Origin: Xiphophorus maculatus
Taxonomy: Eukaryota; Chordata; Actinopteri; Cyprinodontiformes; Poeciliidae
Assembly: GCF_002775205.1 (NCBI RefSeq)
Contig: NC_036456.1
Location: 4,975,463 to 5,039,462, forward strand
DNA length: 64,000 nt
Direction: 5' to 3'
Positions within the stretch are counted from its first letter, which is position 1, and each line of letters begins with the position of its first letter. Of the stretch, positions 10,631 to 23,938 are shown piece by piece. The notes beneath the pieces were generated by a model that saw only the letters and a program-made list of their open reading frames with translations, searched no databases and was not told the DNA's origin. A program made the position numbers and the translations under genes.

Positions 10631-13600
10631 GGAACCTGGACTGGGACTTCTTGCTGCAAAGCATTAAGTCTGATCCATTCCTAATGTCTTTACCACCGAA
10701 GAATTAAACTCTGTTTTTCTGCAGGGTTTGCTGAGAAGGTGGCAAGTCTAAACAGGTATCAAGGGTTGACGAACAATAATTACACAAACCTGCCCACACA
10801 CACACACACACCCACATAGTATGCTTTATCTCTAAATCTGGATTTCCCTGGAATGCCCGGCCCTATCTTGCCTCTCCAGGGTTTCACTCTGTAACCTGTG
10901 TAGGTGTTGAATCTGTTATATGTTCAGACGGCATCAGACCATAGTTGGGTACATTTTTGAAATTAAAATAACTGGATTAAAATCAAAGAACATTAAAAGG
11001 ACTCATCTGTATCTGAGCAGCTGAATTATTACATGTATTCAAGTAGCTAAGATGTTAAAACTAAGGCCTGGAGAAAATGCTTTGGGGTTTTTAGATTTTC
11101 AAATCGCAAATGTACAACAAGGTACATTGAGTTTAAAGATGTACAGAGTACAAGTTTAGGTTGTAAACATACATAACCATAAAAGATACTTGGTTAAAAT
11201 TCTGCTACAGAGCTTGGTACCTAGCTAAAACTGAGCTAAACAATATAAGGCGCATGGCTGACATTGAATATGATCCATGTTTGGACTAAGAAGTCGGTAG
11301 CGAGAGAACAAATCGTGGATTTCACATTTCCCATAATGCATCTGTAGCAGTGGGGCAAGCAGCTGAGGAAGAACTACAGTATAAGTTTCACTGTAAATCT
11401 GCGTTGTTGCTCATCAGAACAGTCACTCAATTCAAATCTGACATTTTGGCGTTCCTAAAACCAACAATGCTTGTGTTTTGCACTGATTTTGTTAAAAGTT
11501 TTTTTTATTTATTCCTGAAGCTAAACTCAAAACCCTTAAAAATGAAACCGCAGAAGTGTACAACCTTGTGGCCGCTGCAACATGTACACTTTTTTTCATC
11601 TTAGGCCCCCAAAAATAGAATCTCTCAGAAAAGTGTGATGTATATTTTTAGCATCCAAATATTTTATTTGAAAAAAACCCGTGGGGGCGTAAAGTGACGG
11701 CAGTCAGATTTAAAGTAAACAAAAAGACGTTACGAAACGGAGACACGCCTTGTTTCTGCGAAAAAGGCACACACCCATTGTTACTATGGTTACTACATTA
11801 CATTAAATGTCAGTTTCTATCTCCTAATAGAGATAGACACTGACATTTTCTATCTCCCACGAGTGGGAGGAGTGGGAGTAAGAGTTTCCACTCCCACTCG
11901 TTTATGCTGCAGTTTTTTTTAATTACCCTCCTTGTAGTTTGCATATGGAGAAATGTCCAGTTATTTTAAAAATGATCTGATCCAACATGTCCGGGTGTCT
12001 AAAGCTGTTTTCTACTGATAAAACTGTAGAAGAAGTTCAAAGGAACTTCTACGTTCTTATATCATTTGTAGTTCTATTCCTATTGTAGTGGCCATTGTTT
12101 GCCAAACCAAACATCCAATGAAAGTTCCATCAAGCCACTGGGGTCCAGTTTTCTGTACGCAGGCAAAAGAAGGTTCAATGTCCAAACTTGTTGATTGTTC
12201 TGGATGATTTATTTTTCCTATTTCAGCAAACAATTACAGAGTTCAAACTTCCCTTTGTTCTCATTTTACCTCTCTTGCTCTGGTAAAAAAAACAACCCAT
12301 AGGCCCCAAACCCAAATGCCTGCTGGTCCTTTTCCAGGCCCCTACACTGATAGAAAGTGGACTGACCCACCTTACTTCCTGTCTGACTCAGAAAGAATAA
12401 AGAAGAAAATAATAAAACAAAAGATAAATAGAATCAACAATTATTAACTTGTAAATTCACTCTGTAAATAATACAAAAAATTGAAATTTAAGAATAAACT
12501 AACAAAATTCAAATGGATAAAGAAATGAAGAATAAATAGCTCCAACACCTATAATGTCCCAAAATGACTTTCTTTCCTTTTTTTGGTTCTCTGTTCCACA
12601 CAGAACGTGAGAACGTCAGCAGACAGGTGGCGCTTCATCTCCCTCTACTGGTTGATAGTAGGAATGTGTGAAGTGAAAAGCTAATGAATGTAGCAGAGGC
12701 GCCATTTTTGGTGATCTCAGAAATACTAATAATTAAAAAAAAATACTTGCAACTTAATTTATAAACATATTCAATATACTGTGTCTCAACTAAAAATACA
12801 AGCTAAGAAATATGAAAAGATTAAAAAGCTGCAATAATCATGTTGTGTAAATACTAATAACCTAAAAAATTAATAATGAACCTTTAGTTGCATGAGCGAC
12901 AGGACGGCCACACGCTTCCATATAGGCGAGTCGAAAATGACCGGTTTTAGAATCAACGTGTTTTTAATTTTGGTTAAAGATCATCATTTGCTACATATTT
13001 TGTATTGTAGCGGTACACAAAAGAAGGATTTTTACCTGAAAATAATTTTTAATAAAAACAAAAAACAAACTTGAAACATTTTGAAAATTGGAAAATTTTC
13101 ATGACAGCAGAATAGAATATTTTGTACATGAGGAAGAGCTTCTTCATCCAACACGTGGAGGAAGTGACGTATTTTAAGAATATGATGAAATAGGATAATG
13201 TAATAAATAATGACACAAACACGAAAAATGCGAAGTTAGCTAGCTAAATAAACTGTAAAATAGAATAAATTACACAATAACTAACACTTGATGTTCTCTG
13301 TGTGCGTCAAAAAAATAAATATACATTAATGTTGCTCAGAACCAAGTTTACAAATGAAACTCCGAGGAGAATTTGGGTCATTTTTCACTCACTTATGGAA
13401 ACGTTCATGTGAAACAAGTTTTATCAACTGTAGTTGATGTAAGAAATGTTTAGATGCCATGATAATTTCTGTCTTTATATTTGAGGGACAGTTATAATGT
13501 TGATTAACTAATGGTTAATTAAACATAAGGTGGCCTGTTTTTGACAAGATCAACCGAAAAGGAAAGTCAAACTTCTCAACTTAAAGTTAATCTTTAAATC

Positions 13601-13640
13601 TACGCTACAATATTACCAACAGGAAGAGCTGTTAAACTGG
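10631..13640. other. AT-rich intergenic region before the histone cluster
   Basis: No gene is supported. It holds a short (CA)n run near 10795-10812, two adjacent hairpins at 11806-11900 (listed separately) and many A/T tracts. Base composition changes sharply at about 13640, where the histone cluster begins. Confidence 0.5.
11806..11900. repeat. Two adjacent hairpins
   Basis: First hairpin 11806-11847: aatgtcag pairs with ctgacatt, and an inner tctatctc pairs with gagatag. Second hairpin 11860-11900: cgagtgggag pairs perfectly with ctcccactcg around a purine-rich loop. They may be the termini of small decayed elements. Confidence 0.7.
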
Positions 13641-13648
13641 GTGTGTGT

Positions 13649-13664
13649 GGCTCTTAAAAGAGCC
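13649..13664 (-). terminator. Histone 3' stem-loop of H3
   Basis: The perfect 16-base palindrome GGCTCTTTTAAGAGCC (read on the minus strand) lies 28 bases after the H3 stop codon. This is the replication-dependent histone 3' end signal bound by SLBP and cleaved after the stem with help of U7 snRNP. Confidence 0.95.
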
Positions 13665-13691
13665 GTTGTGTGTTTGTTGGAGCTGCAGCCT

Positions 13692-14851
<1,160 letters not shown>

Positions 14852-14885
14852 ACCTGCTGCTGTTGCTCAGCAACAAACACACAAC

Positions 14886-14901
14886 GGCTCTTTTAAGAGC
14901 C
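14886..14901 (+). terminator. Histone 3' stem-loop of H2A
   Basis: Perfect GGCTCTTTTAAGAGCC palindrome preceded by acaac and followed by acacac. The purine-rich atgagag about 20 bases on is a candidate histone downstream element for U7. Confidence 0.95.
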
Positions 14902-15778
14902 ACACACTCCTTCATCATGAGAGTTTTGCTTCCAACCAAGAACACTAATAACTCTGTTCATATTCTAAACTATTTTAATGTTTAATTGTTGCTCATTTGA
15001 TAAACTTGCTGATCTTAGACCTGAAATCAGAGACAAGTTTTATGTCAAACTTCATCAAAGCAAAAACTGTAGATCATCATAAAATAGTTTAATCTGCTCA
15101 ACAAAACTTGACATCTAGTTGAACATCAGCAGTTCTCTTAACTTCTATTTCACTTTGTAATATAACATATATTACACATTTTCCTAATTTAAACTTTCAG
15201 TCCTTTGCAAAATGTTTTTTATATTAAATTTCATCTAATTACCATTTATAAGGATTTGATTTGATCAGGATTGTATTTTATAGACCAACAGAAAGTTAAA
15301 TTAATTGTTTTGCCCTTTTTTCTCCAAAACATCTCAATTCACTTCAGAGAATGTCTGTAAATATATTTCTCTAAACTTTTGCCACAGATGGTTTGGATTC
15401 AGATCTGGGCTTTGACTGGGCCATTCCAAGCAAATCAGAGAAAAAGTTCTAGAGAACTAAAAGTCAGTTTATTTAATGAGCTGATTTGTCTTCATGTGTT
15501 GCTTTTATTTTGCTTTTTCTTCACAATTCATCCTGAAATAAACCAAAGGACAAAATGAACGAGAGCAACATAGAATGAACAGTCAATGTGGTTGATTAGA
15601 GATTGATCTTGTTTCACATGTGATTTATTTCATATGCATAAACTATGATGTTATATTCAAGTGAATCTGATAAAATCCATCTTGATTGGATTTGATGCTA
15701 AAAGCAGAAGAACTTTCTGAAAGGGTTTTTGGCAACAAGAACCTCATTTGATTAAATCCTAGCAAAGAAATAACTATA
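14902..15778. other. Intergenic, no gene seen
   Basis: AT-rich spacer between the H2A gene and a LINE fragment. I see no histone remnant, splice pattern or repeat boundary in it. Confidence 0.5.
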
Positions 15779-17460
15779 ATCAATCAATCAAATTTTATTT
15801 GTATATCACATTTTAGCAGCAAGGCATTTCAAAGTGCTTTACATCATAAAGACACAGAAACACAAAGCAACATAGAATCAATAATCAAAACAGCATTAAG
15901 TCAAGTTAAATTTGTAATTGATTACATTTCAAATACAATCCTAAACAGGTGGGTTTTTAGTTGAGATTTAAAGGAAGTCAGTGTTTCAGCTATTTTACAG
16001 TTTTCTGGAAGTTTGTTCCAGATTTGTGGTGCATAGATGCTGAAAGCTGCTTCTCCTCGTTTGGTTCTGGTTCTGGGGATGCAGAGCAGAACCAGAACCA
16101 GAAGACCTGAGAGGTTCTGGAAGGTTGATACAACAACAGCAGATCTTTAATGTATTGTGGTGCTAAGCCGTTCAGTGATTTATAAACTAACAACAGTATT
16201 TTAAAGTCTATTCTTTGAGCTACAGGGAGCCAGTGGAGGGACTTTAAAACTGGTGTTATGTGCTCTATCTTCCTGGTTTTAGTGAGAACGCCAGCAGCAG
16301 CATTCTGGATCAGCTGCAGCTGTTTGATTGATTTGTTGGACAGACCTGTGAAGACGCTGTTGCAATAATCAATGCGACTGAAGATAAACGCATGGATGAG
16401 TTTCTCTAGATCTGGCTGAGACATTAGTCCTTTAATCCTGGAAATGTTCTTCAGGTGATAGAAGGCCGACTTTGTAACTGTCTTTATGTGGCTCTGGAGG
16501 TTCAGGTCAGAGTCCATCACTACTCCCAGGTTTCGGGCTGATCGCTGGTTTTCAGTTGCAATAACTGAAGCTGTGCATTGACTCTAGATCTATAACTCTA
16601 GATCTATAACTCTCGATCGTTACTCTTTAGGTCCAAAATAATAACTTCAGTTTTGTTTCTGTTCAGCTGGAGAAAGTTTTGGCACATCCACACATTTATC
16701 TGCTCTAAGCATCTGTTCAGTGATTGGATGGGGTCAAAGGTCACCTGGTGACATCATAATGTAGAGCTGTGTGTCATCTGCATAGTTATGGTAGCTAATA
16801 TTATTTCCTGTTATAACCTGAGCTAGTGGGAGCATATAAATATTGAATAAAAGGGGTCCTAGGATTGAACCTTGGGGTACCTCACATGTGACCTTTGACC
16901 TCTATGATGAAAAGTTTCCAATTGAAACAAAGAAATCCCTGTTCTTTATGTAGGATTCAAACCAGTTAAGCACTGGACCGGAGAGTCCGACCCAACTCTC
17001 CAGTTGATTCAGTAATATGTCATGGTCAACACTGAGGTCCAACAGAACCAGCACTGTGGTTCTGCCACAGTCCGTATTTATATGGATGTCATTGAACACT
17101 TTTACAAGGGCGGTCTCTGTGCTGTGGTAACCATGGAAACCAGACTGGAAGGAGTCAAAGAGGTTGGTTATAGTTAGGAAGCTAGTTAATTGTTTACACA
17201 CAGCTTTTTCAATAACTTTGCTGATGAATGGGAGGTCAAAGGTCGGCCTGTAATTCTGCAGTAGTGATTTGTCCAGATTGTTCTTTTTTATAAGTGGTTT
17301 GATTACTGCTGTTTTCAGAGCCTGGGGGAAAACGCCTGATGAGAGCCAAGAGTTTAATATCTGGATCAGATCAGCAGCAACAACAGGCAGAACTTTCTTA
17401 AAGAAATGTGAGGATAAAACATCCAGACAGCAGGAACTGGAGCTTATTGACTTTTAACTT
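15779..17460 (-). mobile_element. 5'-truncated CR1/L2-type LINE
   Basis: Read on the minus strand this is the reverse-transcriptase half of a jockey-superfamily LINE. Visible blocks are VIKPLIKKNNLDKS and NYRPTFDLPFISKVIEK (about 17330-17205), HSTETALVKV and LLDLSVDHD (about 17145-17035), the catalytic box YADDTQLY (near 16772-16783), and a C-terminal segment with HIKTVTKSAFYHLKNI, SRIDYCNS and HITPVLKSLHWLPV (16490-16200). The frame is broken in several places. The 3' tail consists of ttgattgattga repeats at 15779-15791. The 5' half with the endonuclease is missing. Only CR1/L2 grouping, not the exact family, can be given from sequence. Confidence 0.88.
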
Positions 17461-17954
17461 CCTGTAGGGTTTTATAATTAAGTAGTTGGAATTGGGTCAT
17501 TTTTCCTGTATTTGTTTTGTTTGGGCACAGCATTGGTACTGACTTTATAGTGGATGTGCACTATAAAGGTAAAAGTAAATGAAAGTAATAAAATGACAAA
17601 TGATTTAATAATGAGTGTAGAATCTGTCTCATGTTTCCTTTAACATAATATGAAGATCACTGAGAAAAATGAAATAGTTCCTGGCAGGAGAATCACAATG
17701 AACCAGAAATCTGTGTGTGTGTGTGTGTGTGTGTTTGGTGTTTATCATGTCTACAGATTATTTCATGTATGAAGGAATTATTTTTTTCTAGGTTGGTGTG
17801 GAAAAACTCTTCATACCTGCAAGTCAGAAAGAAGATCGAGTTTTAATAAACTGAATGTTTTAGAAATCATCCAGTTTTGACTGTGATAAAGTAAAAATAT
17901 GTAAATCCCTGCATAAGCTCCTTAGATACAATAAAAAATATATATAAAAAAACA
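17461..17954. other. Intergenic with (GT)n
   Basis: AT-rich spacer with a GT microsatellite at 17712-17734. No gene is visible. Confidence 0.55.
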
Positions 17955-18207
17955 TTTTCTGACGAAATCTGGATATTGAGGTGATTTTCAGACCAGCTGC
18001 TGTTGAATCTTCATTTACTGCAGACAGGAAGTTTATGCCAGAGGATCAACAGTTTGTCTCACGCAGGATCCTGAGGGTGTGTTTACATCCGCTGAAAAAT
18101 GTCTCCTTTTATCTCCACAAATCACTTCACCGCTGCCATTTTGCTCTGATTCTGTCCTCAGGTGTCTTTGCTAACAGAAACATGTTTGTTACTTTTAGTA
18201 TAATTTG
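17955..18207. repeat. Diverged outer flank of the inverted histone duplication
   Basis: Compared with the complement of 48769-49034, this stretch shares ordered blocks: ttttctgacg, gattttca, an imperfect ctgctgttgaatcttcattt block, gtttatgccagaggatca (two mismatches), ggtgtgtttacatccgc, and an agaaac block. Between the blocks the two copies differ greatly and contain indels. It therefore belongs to the same duplication as 18208-20399 but is far more diverged. Confidence 0.7.
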
Positions 18208-18432
18208 GTTTTAGATGTTTTCGGAGGCGAAATTCTAGGAAAACTCCCCGCAAGCGGCGCAAACAGACCGAGAATCTGGCCGCTTTCAAGGCTCCTGGGA
18301 CGAAGGAGAAACTTGTCGGACATCAAACATGAGCTCAGCGTGGAGGAGAGAGACTTTTCTACCTGCTTCAGTGACTTTGGTCTTGTAAGATGTTTGTTTT
18401 CGGAGTGTTTCGAGGCTCAATGTCGGCGGAGA

Positions 18433-18516
18433 AAACACAAAGTGGAGCCGCTTTTCGAGGCGGCAGCAGAGCAGCGGGCTGCGTTGTCTCTTCACGGTTC
18501 TCATGTGTGTTATAAG
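18433..18516 (+). promoter_or_regulatory. H1 promoter elements
   Basis: The H1-specific AC box AAACACA lies at 18433-18439 and a TATA-like TATAAG at 18511-18516, about 140 and 62 bases before the H1 start. Both sites are unchanged in the inverted copy. Confidence 0.75.
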
Positions 18517-18572
18517 TCCCGCCTCCCGCTCTGAGCTCCACAAGTTCCGAGGAACGAAACAGCCCGACAGAC

Positions 18573-19199
18573 ATGGCAGAGGAAGCTCCAGCAGCCGCGC
18601 CGGCTAAGGCTCCGGCCAAAGCCCCGAAGAAGAAGTCCGCTCCCCGGGCCAAGCAGGACGGACCCAGCCTCCCGAAACTGATCGTGGCCGCCGTGGCCGA
18701 GTCCAAGGAGCGCAAGGGGATGTCCCTGGCGGCCCTCAAGAAGGTGCTGGCCGGGAAAGGAGTGGACGTGAGCAAGGCCAACAAGCGCATCAACACCGCC
18801 GTCACCAAGCTGGTCACCAAAGGGACCCTGAGCCAGACTAAGGGCACGGGGGCCTCCGGCTCCTTCAAGCTCGCCAAGGAGCCCAAAGCCGCTAAACCGG
18901 AAAAGAAGGTGGTGAAGAAGGCTCCCGTCAAGGCCAAGAAGCCCGCCGCCAAGAAGAGCGCAGCGGCCAAGAAACCCGCCGCCAAGAAACCCGCAGCAGC
19001 GGCGGCAGCAGCAGCCAAGAAGTCCCCGAAGAAGGCTCCGGCCAAGAAAGCGGCCAAGAAGCCCGCCAAGAGCCCCAAGAAGGCCGCGGCCAAGAAACCC
19101 AAGGCCGCCGCCGTCAAGAAGCCCAAAGCCGCAGCCAAGAAAAGTCCAGCAAAGAAACCTGCAGCCAAGAAGGCCGCAGCGAAGAAGGCCAAGAAATAA
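18573..19199 (+). CDS. Linker histone H1 (copy A)
   Basis: An intronless 208-residue linker histone. A short Ala/Pro/Lys-rich head is followed by the winged-helix globular domain at about residues 31-102, recognisable from [34 protein letters not shown] and the [10 protein letters not shown] end. A long Lys/Ala/Pro-rich tail contains several SPKK/SPAKK-type sites, which are usual CDK targets. It binds DNA at the nucleosome entry and exit. The AC box, TATA-like box and downstream stem-loop show that it is a replication-dependent H1. It lies 0.8 kb upstream of H4 on the same strand. Its inverted twin at 47774-48403 differs by one added lysine. Confidence 0.96.
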   Translation: MAEEAPAAAPAKAPAKAPKKKSAPRAKQDGPSLPKLIVAAVAESKERKGMSLAALKKVLAGKGVDVSKANKRINTAVTKLVTKGTLSQTKGTGASGSFKLAKEPKAAKPEKKVVKKAPVKAKKPAAKKSAAAKKPAAKKPAAAAAAAAKKSPKKAPAKKAAKKPAKSPKKAAAKKPKAAAVKKPKAAAKKSPAKKPAAKKAAAKKAKK

Positions 19200-19228
19200 A
19201 CAGCAGCTTCAGCTTTTTACTCACCAAA

Positions 19229-19244
19229 GGCTCTTTTAAGAGCC
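19229..19244 (+). terminator. Histone 3' stem-loop of H1 (copy A)
   Basis: Perfect GGCTCTTTTAAGAGCC 29 bases after the stop codon. The purine-rich gaagagctc about 15 bases further on is a good histone downstream element candidate. Confidence 0.95.
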
Positions 19245-19908
19245 AACACACATTCTGCTGAAGAGCTCGTCCTTTACTTTGACTGACCCCACATTCTACT
19301 TCATACACGCAGCTTCAAAACTTTTACACCAATTTATACCTATATGGCTTATTAATGAATTAATGTAGCTGCCACATGTTGTACACTAGTTTAACAGTCA
19401 TGGGATTTCCACTTCTCAGAAAGGATTCACCTCATTTGGCTGGATACCAGTATATGTGGAAGACATCAACTTTCACTCTTTTTCTTCTCATCTAGTGTCT
19501 TTATGCTACACGAGTCTTTGGCCGCTGCTTATTACTTCACTGTTCACAAATGAATAGATGGAAAGCCAGCAAAAGGCTCACACAGCGCTCACTTCCTGTC
19601 ACCATGAATCAGGAAAGTCACAATGTTTAAACAGCCACATCATATATAAAATGAACTTTTCATGTTGATCATTGACAAGTTAAATGGAGTGAAAGTTGGT
19701 TCAGAAATCCCTCACATGTTCCTCAGCTGCACAAAAGCATCAACACAAACTTCACATGACAGCCAGTAGAACTACATTTATTTGATGTTTGTTCCTTTCA
19801 GATTCTGTTGAGCGGAGTTTGATTCAGCCAATAATTTCATTTCATCAAAGTTCAATTATTGCTTTTAAAAAGAACGTTCTCAATCTGGCTTGTAGGAGGA
19901 GCTGCTGA

Positions 19909-20319
<411 letters not shown>

Positions 20320-20350
20320 ACCGACAACTTTGCTCACTCGACCAAACAAA

Positions 20351-20366
20351 GGCCCTTTTCAGGGCC
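20351..20366 (+). terminator. Histone 3' stem-loop of H4 (copy A)
   Basis: GGCCCTTTTCAGGGCC, a variant of the other stem-loops here. The T-A pair in the stem is replaced by C-G on both sides, so pairing is kept, and the loop ends in C. It still fits the metazoan histone consensus. Confidence 0.93.
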
Positions 20367-20399
20367 AAACACTGATCGGATCATGAGCTGAATTCCTGT

Positions 20400-21290
20400 C
20401 TGATGCAACCAAATCTCTCCATAAGCGACCTATGAGTGTAAAAATGTATCTATATTAATATTAATTTGACAAAACAGAGAATTATAGCTGCTTGTTCACA
20501 CAAAATGTAAAAAGTTTTGTTTCCACTGATTTTTCTTACTGAAGGTTTGATGGTTAAACTGGCAATACATGAACTCATTAGACTATTCTGCTTTATCAGT
20601 GAATCCACAGGGAGATATTTAAACTAAAATATCAAAAGTGAATTTAAATGTATTCTCATGAAATGTAGAGGAAGAACTTTACACTGTGTGATGGAGAGAG
20701 ACTACAAGTTCAGTCTTAAAGAAAAACGACAGAGTTGTTACAAGTTAGTTTCTTAAGGAATTTTAATTTTCAATTATTTTTCTTTTGGAAGAACCCAAAA
20801 AAATTCTATTGAAAGAATAAATTAATCATATGCAGAGTAAGACATGATGAAAGATGAACTTTTATCTTTTATCCAGGGTAAAGTCTTTTTCTTTTGTAGG
20901 CCAAAAATTTATGTTTTATTTTAAATGAGAAAAAAGATGAAGTGAAATTGGGAGGTTCTACTCACCGTTTCTGAACAAAAAACTAAAGATTATGTGTGTT
21001 TTATTTTCAAATGAGTTTTCAGTGGTTTTAACTCTGTGGTTTTTAAGCATAACAGCATTTCTTGCTGTTTATGAGAAATACAGAATTTTTATAGAATTTG
21101 TTTCCACATAAATCTTGAAAAAGTTTCTGTATCTCAACAAACGCGCACAGAACAAGCAACAAAATAACCTGAAAAGCTGTGAAAATTTGAAGTGTTTGCT
21201 TCTATGGTTTCACTTTTCTGGAGAACGTTCTCGATTCCCGCCCTTTCTTTGTCATCACGTGGCTTCAATTCAAACACTTCCTGATCCACT
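20400..21290. other. Intergenic, no gene seen
   Basis: AT-rich spacer between H4 and H2B. It shows no homology by eye to the sequence beyond the matching end of arm B, so the inverted repeat really stops at 20399. Confidence 0.6.
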
Positions 21291-21297
21291 GGGCCGT

Positions 21298-21349
21298 CCA
21301 ATCACAGCCAGGAGACGCTGCAGCTCAATTTCCATACAGCATGTATAAT
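21298..21349 (+). promoter_or_regulatory. H2B promoter elements
   Basis: A CCAAT box at 21298-21302 and a TATA-like TATAAT at 21344-21349, 61 bases before the H2B start. I do not see the ATTTGCAT octamer usual in vertebrate H2B promoters. Confidence 0.65.
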
Positions 21350-21389
21350 ATCAGCTGTTTCCTCTCCAGCAGCTCATTCGTCGCTGTAA

Positions 21390-21779
<390 letters not shown>

Positions 21780-21809
21780 CCAGCTCTGCTGCTGATGCTC
21801 CAACCCAAC

Positions 21810-21825
21810 GGCTCTTTTAAGAGCC
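21810..21825 (+). terminator. Histone 3' stem-loop of H2B
   Basis: Perfect GGCTCTTTTAAGAGCC 31 bases after the stop codon, followed by purine-rich ggagagctttga, a candidate U7-pairing element. Confidence 0.95.
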
Positions 21826-23130
21826 ACTCACTGCATCTGGAGAGCTTTGATCATGACTGCTATATTTTTACAGAACAAAGAAATAGTGGAAATGATTTCA
21901 AGAAGGTGAGAAATTTTGGAGATGAAGGGGTTAATTATTTTTTATTTAAGAACCTTGTGAATGATCATCTCAAAGTATTAGATGTCAGATTTTTTCTCCT
22001 TGCTGGCTCCTTTTCAGTCAAGTTCATTTGTGCAGCACATTTCAACAACATTGCAGTTTCAAAGCTTTACATAATAAAAAAAACACACAAATATAATGTC
22101 ATAAAATATACCATAATCAACCATTGAGAAAATTAATAAACATTCACTTTGAGTGCCATCATTAATGCACATGAACTAGAAAAGGTTCCTTTTATTTTGG
22201 CCACTGCTGAAGACAAATCCTCCCCTGATGCGATCAAATACAATAACCAATGAAGCAGCGGCTCATCACGCCTTTATTTTGAAAACCGACACGCAAAATG
22301 AAGCAGTCACGTGACCCATGTACTGCGCGGCCTCGTTTGTTGCCAGTCACGTGGTTTTCAACAAGACGACACGAGCCTGAAGCGGGGCTTCAGAGGGCCC
22401 ATCACTGCTGACCTCTACCAGAGTCAGCAGAAGGACCAGTGTTGGTGTACTGACCATCCTAAAATTTCTCACTGGCCCAAATCTGATCATCACTATGAAA
22501 AGTGTCCGGCATTATTTCAACTTTTGTTGTATAACAGCTTTTGTTCTGCATATGATAGTAATAAATGTAACAACATTTTCTTTCCACTGTACAGAAGCTG
22601 CAGTCAGAGTCCAAAATAAAGAAATAAAGCACTGCTGTTGTCAGAAAAATCAAAATAAAAGGTTTTTGATTGGTATGTGTTTAAAATGCCCATAATGAGT
22701 TGTAAGAGAAGAACATCTGGCTGAAGATTAAAGATAATTTAGAAGATTGAATAATTATGGGTCTGATTTCTTTGCACTATTCTGTTCATTTGTTTTTGTT
22801 AAAGATATAAAGATTCATTAAAAATGGTACACAAGCATAATGTCTGCTTTCATAACATAATGCATAAAATTAAGGTTGTATAACACTGAATGAAAGAGGA
22901 TTTATTATGAAACATTCCTATTTACAAATATTGTATATGGAACTGGAGATGAGAATTCATTAAGGGCAGTTTGGGAGCCGAAAGAACCGGCTCTCTAAAA
23001 AGAGTCGAAATTCCCATGACAACAGCAGTTTGACTTTCCAATGTAAATGACTTTAAGACACCGCTGGACGAAATGATGTACAACCAAAACCTATTAGAAC
23101 AACAAACAATGTGCTAAAGAGGATTTGATG
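21826..23130. other. Intergenic with repeat scraps
   Basis: No gene is supported. It contains a LINE-tail-like piece (22013-22110) and, near 22973-23026, gagccgaaagaaccggctctctaaaaag-type sequence that looks like a common fish repeat rather than a histone signal. Two CACGTG-type E-box words lie near 22307 and 22348. Confidence 0.5.
22013..22110 (-). repeat. Probable tail of a CR1/L2-type LINE
   Basis: The order of words (gttcatttgtgcagcacatttcaacaac ... aaagctttacat) parallels the 3' end of the LINE at 15779-15850. This is a short decayed tail only. Confidence 0.5.
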
Positions 23131-23210
23131 CTCTCATGATGAAGGAGTGTGTGGCTCTTAAAAGAGCCGTTGTGTGTTTGTTGCTGAGCAGCAGCAGCAG
23201 GTTTACTTGG
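23131..23210 (-). pseudogene. Orphan 3' end of an H2A gene
   Basis: Read on the minus strand this contains the last two bases of the Ala codon, the final Lys codon and the TAA stop of H2A (stop at 23203-23205), followed by 3' sequence almost identical to that after the intact H2A gene (complement of about 14846-14923), including the stem-loop. Homology stops exactly at 23210, where an unrelated GC-rich block begins with an 18-bp perfect palindrome. The rest of the H2A frame is absent both here and beyond the neighbouring gene. It is a truncated gene that retains a complete histone 3' end signal. Confidence 0.9.
23153..23168 (-). terminator. Orphan histone stem-loop
   Basis: Perfect GGCTCTTTTAAGAGCC with the same flanks as the intact H2A copy (acaac before, acacac after, on the minus strand), followed by catgagagc. 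It faces the same way as the protease-like gene whose stop codon lies 0.77 kb upstream of it. Confidence 0.9.
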
Positions 23211-23930
23211 GAGCTAGGGAGCTCCCTAGCGTCCCCTCCGAGCTCCCTAGTGTTCCCAATGTTTCCTCGTCGCCCCCTAGTGCTCCTCCCGAGAACCAGC
23301 CTCCTAGTGCTCCTCCAGATTCTCTCAGAGACTCCTTGTCGCCGCCTCCTGTGGCCCGGTCACTGCGTCGACGTCGCCTGGCGGACTCGCGTCCCGCAGC
23401 CTGACCTCTGTGCTGATGTCGACCTCCGGACCAGCCTCCAGGGGCCCGGCCCCAGCACCGACTTTGCCCGCCGGACCCACATTCGGCTCCTTACTGTGTC
23501 TCCGCCCACCCTCCTGGGTTGTTTTTTGTTGTTATTTGGACTCTGGCCCCCCATCCTGCACCCCTCCACCCACCCTTGTCAGGTCCTCGTCTCATTTGGT
23601 GTCATCGTGCTGTCTCTGTCTTTACGCCGCACCTCCTGGTTCCCGTCCCCAGTGCCGCGGATGTCCTCCGGACCTTCTCCGGCGCCATGGACGCCTGCCG
23701 GACCTCCCACGCGATGGACGCCCGCCGGACTTTTCCCACGGGTTCCATCTCCTGTGCCTCTGCCCACACCTGATGGGTTGTTTTCTGTTGTTTTTGGACT
23801 CTTGGCTCCTTCCTGTGTCTCTGCCCACCCTGTTGGGTTGTTTTTTTGGACTCTGGCCCCCCGTCCTGCGCCCCTCCACCCACCCTTGTTGTGTTTCGTT
23901 TTTCAGACTTGTTTTGGGCATCTGAAGCAC
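23211..23930. repeat. GC-rich block with internal repeats, origin unclear
   Basis: It starts with a perfect 18-bp palindrome (23213-23230) and repeated gagctccctag/ccccctagtgctcc words. Further on, a pyrimidine-rich unit (ccaccct-c-tgggttgttttt ... ggactctggcccccc ... cacccctccacccaccct) occurs around 23507-23582 and again around 23825-23890, with a partial copy in between. Composition and words resemble the non-coding tail of a fish retroelement, possibly an LTR type, but no ends or protein are visible. It separates the orphan H2A end from the protease-like gene. Confidence 0.5.
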
Positions 23931-23938
23931 TATCTTTG

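Noticed and set aside
22973-23026. ggctctctaaaaagag as a decayed histone stem-loop
   Set aside because: The stem does not pair properly, there is no histone codon before it, and the surrounding words look like a dispersed fish repeat.
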